A DNA stretch of 64,000 nucleotides, from assembly GCA_910577935.1 (NCBI GenBank), contig CAJTOT010000015.1, forward strand, positions 10,515-74,514. Reading direction: 5' to 3'. The position numbers and the translations under genes are program-made. Shown here in pieces: positions 62,103-64,000 of the stretch (positions are counted from its first letter, which is position 1; the number at the start of each line of letters is the position of its first letter). The stretch is from an uncultured Hungatella sp. GTDB taxonomy: Bacteria > Bacillota > Clostridia > Lachnospirales > Lachnospiraceae. Under the pieces are notes generated by a model that ran no database searches, was not told where the DNA came from, and was given only the letters and a program-made list of their open reading frames with translations.

Positions 62103-62127
62103 GCAGTTCAGATACGCCATGAACTGC
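62103..62127. terminator. Inverted repeat, possible terminator of the glycosyltransferase pair
   Basis: GCAGTTCA (62103-62110) and TGAACTGC (62120-62127) pair around a 9-base loop, 26 bases after the stop. A CTTTT follows only after 14 more bases, so termination is uncertain. Confidence 0.4.
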
Positions 62128-62261
62128 TGGGGCATTGGGCCTTTTAGAATCGCTTTGTGCCGTCTGCATGCCTGCATCCTCTGGGATTTCGCAGGGTCAG
62201 CGCCGCAAAAGCGCAGACCTGTCCGAACCGCTGCCTGTGAGAATCCAGATTGGATGGTTCT

Positions 62262-62287
62262 GTAAAAATTTTCCGTAAAAATTTTCC
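62262..62287 (+). repeat. Tandem 13-bp AT-rich repeat upstream of the rpsL promoter
   Basis: GTAAAAATTTTCC occurs twice without a gap (62262-62274, 62275-62287) and abuts the -35 element. It may act as an UP element, which binds the RNA polymerase alpha subunit. Confidence 0.7.
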
Positions 62288-62315
62288 TTGACAAGTTTTT
62301 AATATTTGTTATAAT
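62288..62315 (+). promoter_or_regulatory. Sigma-A promoter of rpsL-rpsG-fusA
   Basis: TTGACA (62288-62293) and TATAAT (62310-62315) are consensus elements with a 16-base spacer, about 95 bases before the rpsL ATG. Confidence 0.85.
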
Positions 62316-62409
62316 GATTAAGCGTGTGAAAACGCGTGACGTTTTGGTACGCAAAACAAGCTGACATATAACAGCAACCACAGACACAATATCACAGGAG
62401 GTGAAAGGA

Positions 62410-62829
62410 ATGCCAACATTTAACCAGTTAGTTAGAAAGGGGAGACAGACATCTGTTAAGAAGTCTACTGCTCCGGCTCTTCAGAGGGGTTACAATTCCC
62501 TGCAGAAGCGCCCGACCAACACTTCTTCTCCTCAGAAGAGAGGCGTGTGCACCGCGGTAAAGACCGCTACGCCTAAAAAGCCTAACTCTGCTCTGAGAAA
62601 GATCGCCAGAGTACGTCTTTCCAACGGCATCGAAGTGACAAGCTACATTCCGGGAGAGGGTCATAACCTTCAGGAGCACAGCGTTGTTCTTATCCGCGGC
62701 GGAAGAGTAAAGGATCTTCCGGGTACCAGATACCACATCGTGAGAGGTACATTGGATACGGCCGGCGTTGCCAACAGAAAGCAGGCCCGTTCTAAGTACG
62801 GCGCCAAGAGGCCGAAAGACAAGAAGTAA
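62410..62829 (+). CDS. rpsL: Ribosomal protein S12
   Basis: This 139-residue small-subunit protein has the decoding-site segment KTATPKKPNSALRK and HNLQEHSVVLIRGGRVKDLPGTRYH, both wild type at the usual streptomycin-resistance lysines. ATG 62410 has AGGAGGTGA upstream; the in-frame codon at 62401 overlaps it. It is first gene of the str operon here, with its own promoter, because an accessory block separates it from rpoC. Confidence 0.99.
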   Translation: MPTFNQLVRKGRQTSVKKSTAPALQRGYNSLQKRPTNTSSPQKRGVCTAVKTATPKKPNSALRKIARVRLSNGIEVTSYIPGEGHNLQEHSVVLIRGGRVKDLPGTRYHIVRGTLDTAGVANRKQARSKYGAKRPKDKK

Positions 62830-62991
62830 TTTGTACCACAAACAGCAGTAAAATGTTTATCAGTGCCGGATTCGTGATATTGAACCTGTTGGTTGCAGGA
62901 AGATAGACAGAGTCGTGAGCACGGACACATTTTATGGAAACGTGTGAGTACCGAGGAATTAACGTAAGTTTTAGTTAAGGAGGGAAGTAAC
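62830..62991 (+). other. 162-nt rpsL-rpsG spacer, possibly structured
   Basis: The spacer is long for this operon and contains CGTGAGCACG (a small perfect hairpin) and AAATGT/ACATTT arms near its ends. In E. coli the S12-S7 spacer is the S7 autoregulatory target; a similar role here is only inferred. No open frame is present. Confidence 0.35.
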
Positions 62992-63462
62992 GTGCCACGT
63001 AAAGGACATACTCAGAAAAGAGACGTATTGGCGGACCCGATCTACAACAACAAGGTTGTGACAAAGCTGATCAACAACATCATGTTGGATGGCAAGAAGG
63101 GTGTTGCCCAGAAGATTGTTTACGGCGCATTTGAACGTGTCGCAGAGAAGACCGGCAAGGACGCCGTGGAAGTATTTGAAGAGGCAATGAACAACATCAT
63201 GCCTGTGCTGGAGGTTAAGGCAAAACGTATCGGCGGCGCCACCTATCAGGTGCCCATCGAGGTGAAGCCGGAGAGAAGACAGGCATTGGCACTCCGTTGG
63301 CTGACCATGTTCTCACGCAAGAGGGGCGAGAAGACCCAGAGAGACAGACTGGCCAACGAGATCATGGATGCGGCAAACAACACCGGCGCTTCTGTAAAGA
63401 GAAAAGAAGATATGCACAAGATGGCAGAGGCGAACAAGGCATTTGCGCATTACAGATTCTAG
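62992..63462 (+). CDS. rpsG: Ribosomal protein S7
   Basis: This 156-residue S7 begins MPRKGHTQKRDVLADPIYNNKVVTKLIN and contains GGATYQVPIEVKPERRQALALRWL. The start codon is GTG at 62992 with AAGGAGGGA upstream. It binds 16S rRNA to nucleate the head of the small subunit. fusA follows after 17 bases. Confidence 0.99.
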   Translation: MPRKGHTQKRDVLADPIYNNKVVTKLINNIMLDGKKGVAQKIVYGAFERVAEKTGKDAVEVFEEAMNNIMPVLEVKAKRIGGATYQVPIEVKPERRQALALRWLTMFSRKRGEKTQRDRLANEIMDAANNTGASVKRKEDMHKMAEANKAFAHYRF

Positions 63463-63479
63463 TTTAGGAGGAAGCACAA

Positions 63480-64000
63480 TTGGCTGGAAGAGAATATCCG
63501 TTGGAGAGAACCAGGAACATCGGAATCATGGCTCACATCGATGCGGGTAAGACTACATTGACCGAGCGTATTCTGTATTACACTGGCGTAAACTACAAAA
63601 TCGGCGATACTCACGAAGGCACTGCCACCATGGACTGGATGGAGCAGGAGCAGGAGAGAGGTATCACCATTACTTCAGCTGCTACCACCTGCCACTGGAC
63701 TCTGCAGGAGGACTGTAAGCCAAAGCCGGGCGCCCTGGAGCATCGTATCAACATCATTGATACTCCGGGCCACGTTGACTTTACTGTAGAGGTGGAGCGT
63801 TCCCTGCGCGTGCTGGACGGCGCCGTGGGCGTCTTCTGCGCAAAGGGCGGTGTGGAGCCGCAGTCTGAGAATGTATGGCGTCAGGCCGACACCTACAACG
63901 TGCCCCGTATGGCATTCATCAACAAGATGGATATCATGGGCGCGGATTTTTACGGCGCGGTAGAGCAGATTAAGACGAGACTTGGCAAGAATGCCATCTG
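63480..64000 (+). CDS. fusA: Elongation factor G, 5' part (runs off the window)
   Basis: The translation begins MAGREYPLERTRNIGIMAH with a TTG start at 63480 and AGGAGG 8 bases upstream. GTPase motifs visible: G1 AHIDAGKTT, switch I RGITITSAATT, G3 DTPGHVDF and G4 NKMD. Only about 173 codons are inside the window. EF-G drives translocation and ribosome recycling. Its place after rpsG is the standard str operon. Confidence 0.98.
   Translation, partial: MAGREYPLERTRNIGIMAHIDAGKTTLTERILYYTGVNYKIGDTHEGTATMDWMEQEQERGITITSAATTCHWTLQEDCKPKPGALEHRINIIDTPGHVDFTVEVERSLRVLDGAVGVFCAKGGVEPQSENVWRQADTYNVPRMAFINKMDIMGADFYGAVEQIKTRLGKNAI

Larger units (their letters stand above)
62077..62409. other. 333-bp region upstream of rpsL
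   Basis: This holds a hairpin (62103-62127), a 13-bp tandem repeat and the str-operon promoter, listed separately. The remaining 62128-62261 shows no gene or RNA I recognise. Confidence 0.6.

Noticed and set aside
47391..62409. Calling the rpoC-rpsL block an integrative element
   Set aside because: No integrase, transposase, attachment repeats or tRNA target were seen, so only 'accessory block' is supported.

Overview
The window looks like a chromosomal segment of a spore-forming, anaerobic Gram-positive bacterium of the class Clostridia, most likely family Lachnospiraceae (Enterocloster / 'Clostridium clostridioforme'-type). The reasons are: spoIIID and spoIIR are present, together with a SPOCS-LysM spore-coat type protein; the block spoIIR-ddl-murI-DUF1934-rpoB-rpoC and the block rpsL-rpsG-fusA are both present; ribosome binding sites are strong AGGAGG-type; and base composition is moderately high in GC (by eye mid-50s percent, falling visibly around 47.6-53 kb). 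The assignment is inference; no marker was aligned.

Layout. 0.2-3.6 kb: a DmsA-like molybdopterin oxidoreductase that runs in frame into MobA and MobB domains, behind a structured leader. 3.7-5.7 kb: a GH13 enzyme with a 14-residue tandem-repeat linker. 5.9-9.8 kb: a cytoplasmic-type sulfatase and a PTS EIIC permease, divergent from an RpiR regulator with two identical palindromes in the shared control region. 9.8-15.3 kb: sbcDC with an enlarged SbcC. 15.4-21.3 kb: a secreted esterase lipoprotein divergent from a membrane-anchored sugar-binding-protein / LytS-YesM-type kinase / AraC-type response regulator set joined by gene overlaps. 21.8-28.8 kb: spoIIID, a PrcB-domain lipoprotein, cysE, a TtcA-like thiolase, the SPOCS-LysM protein, a GIY-YIG protein with a structured leader, and ispE-gntR. 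28.9-36.0 kb: a TetR-controlled efflux operon with an adaptor, an RND pump and two TolC-like proteins. 36.1-47.4 kb: spoIIR, ddl, murI, DUF1934, a small membrane protein, rpoB and rpoC. 47.7-62.1 kb: an accessory block between rpoC and rpsL. 62.4-64.0 kb: rpsL, rpsG and the start of fusA.

The accessory block holds a 57-residue Cys-rich FeoB-associated-type protein, then a LysR regulator divergent from an eight-gene, tightly packed catabolic operon: permease, HyuA-like ATPase, small HExxH protein, FAD oxidoreductase, FGGY kinase, sulfatase, zinc dehydrogenase and ribulose-phosphate-epimerase-like protein. A polyprenol-phosphate glycosyltransferase and a GT-C-type membrane protein follow. Enzyme content suggests uptake of a small sulfated polyol or sugar acid, its desulfation, oxidation and phosphorylation, and entry into the pentose phosphate pathway. 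I do not recognise this gene set as a described pathway, and it is my leading candidate for a novel system.

Other strong candidates are the DmsA-MobA-MobB single reading frame, the two TolC-like proteins beside an RND pump in a presumed monoderm, and several control regions where paired palindromes overlap promoters next to their likely regulators (RpiR, GntR, TetR, LysR). I saw no tRNA, rRNA, CRISPR array, transposase or integrase.
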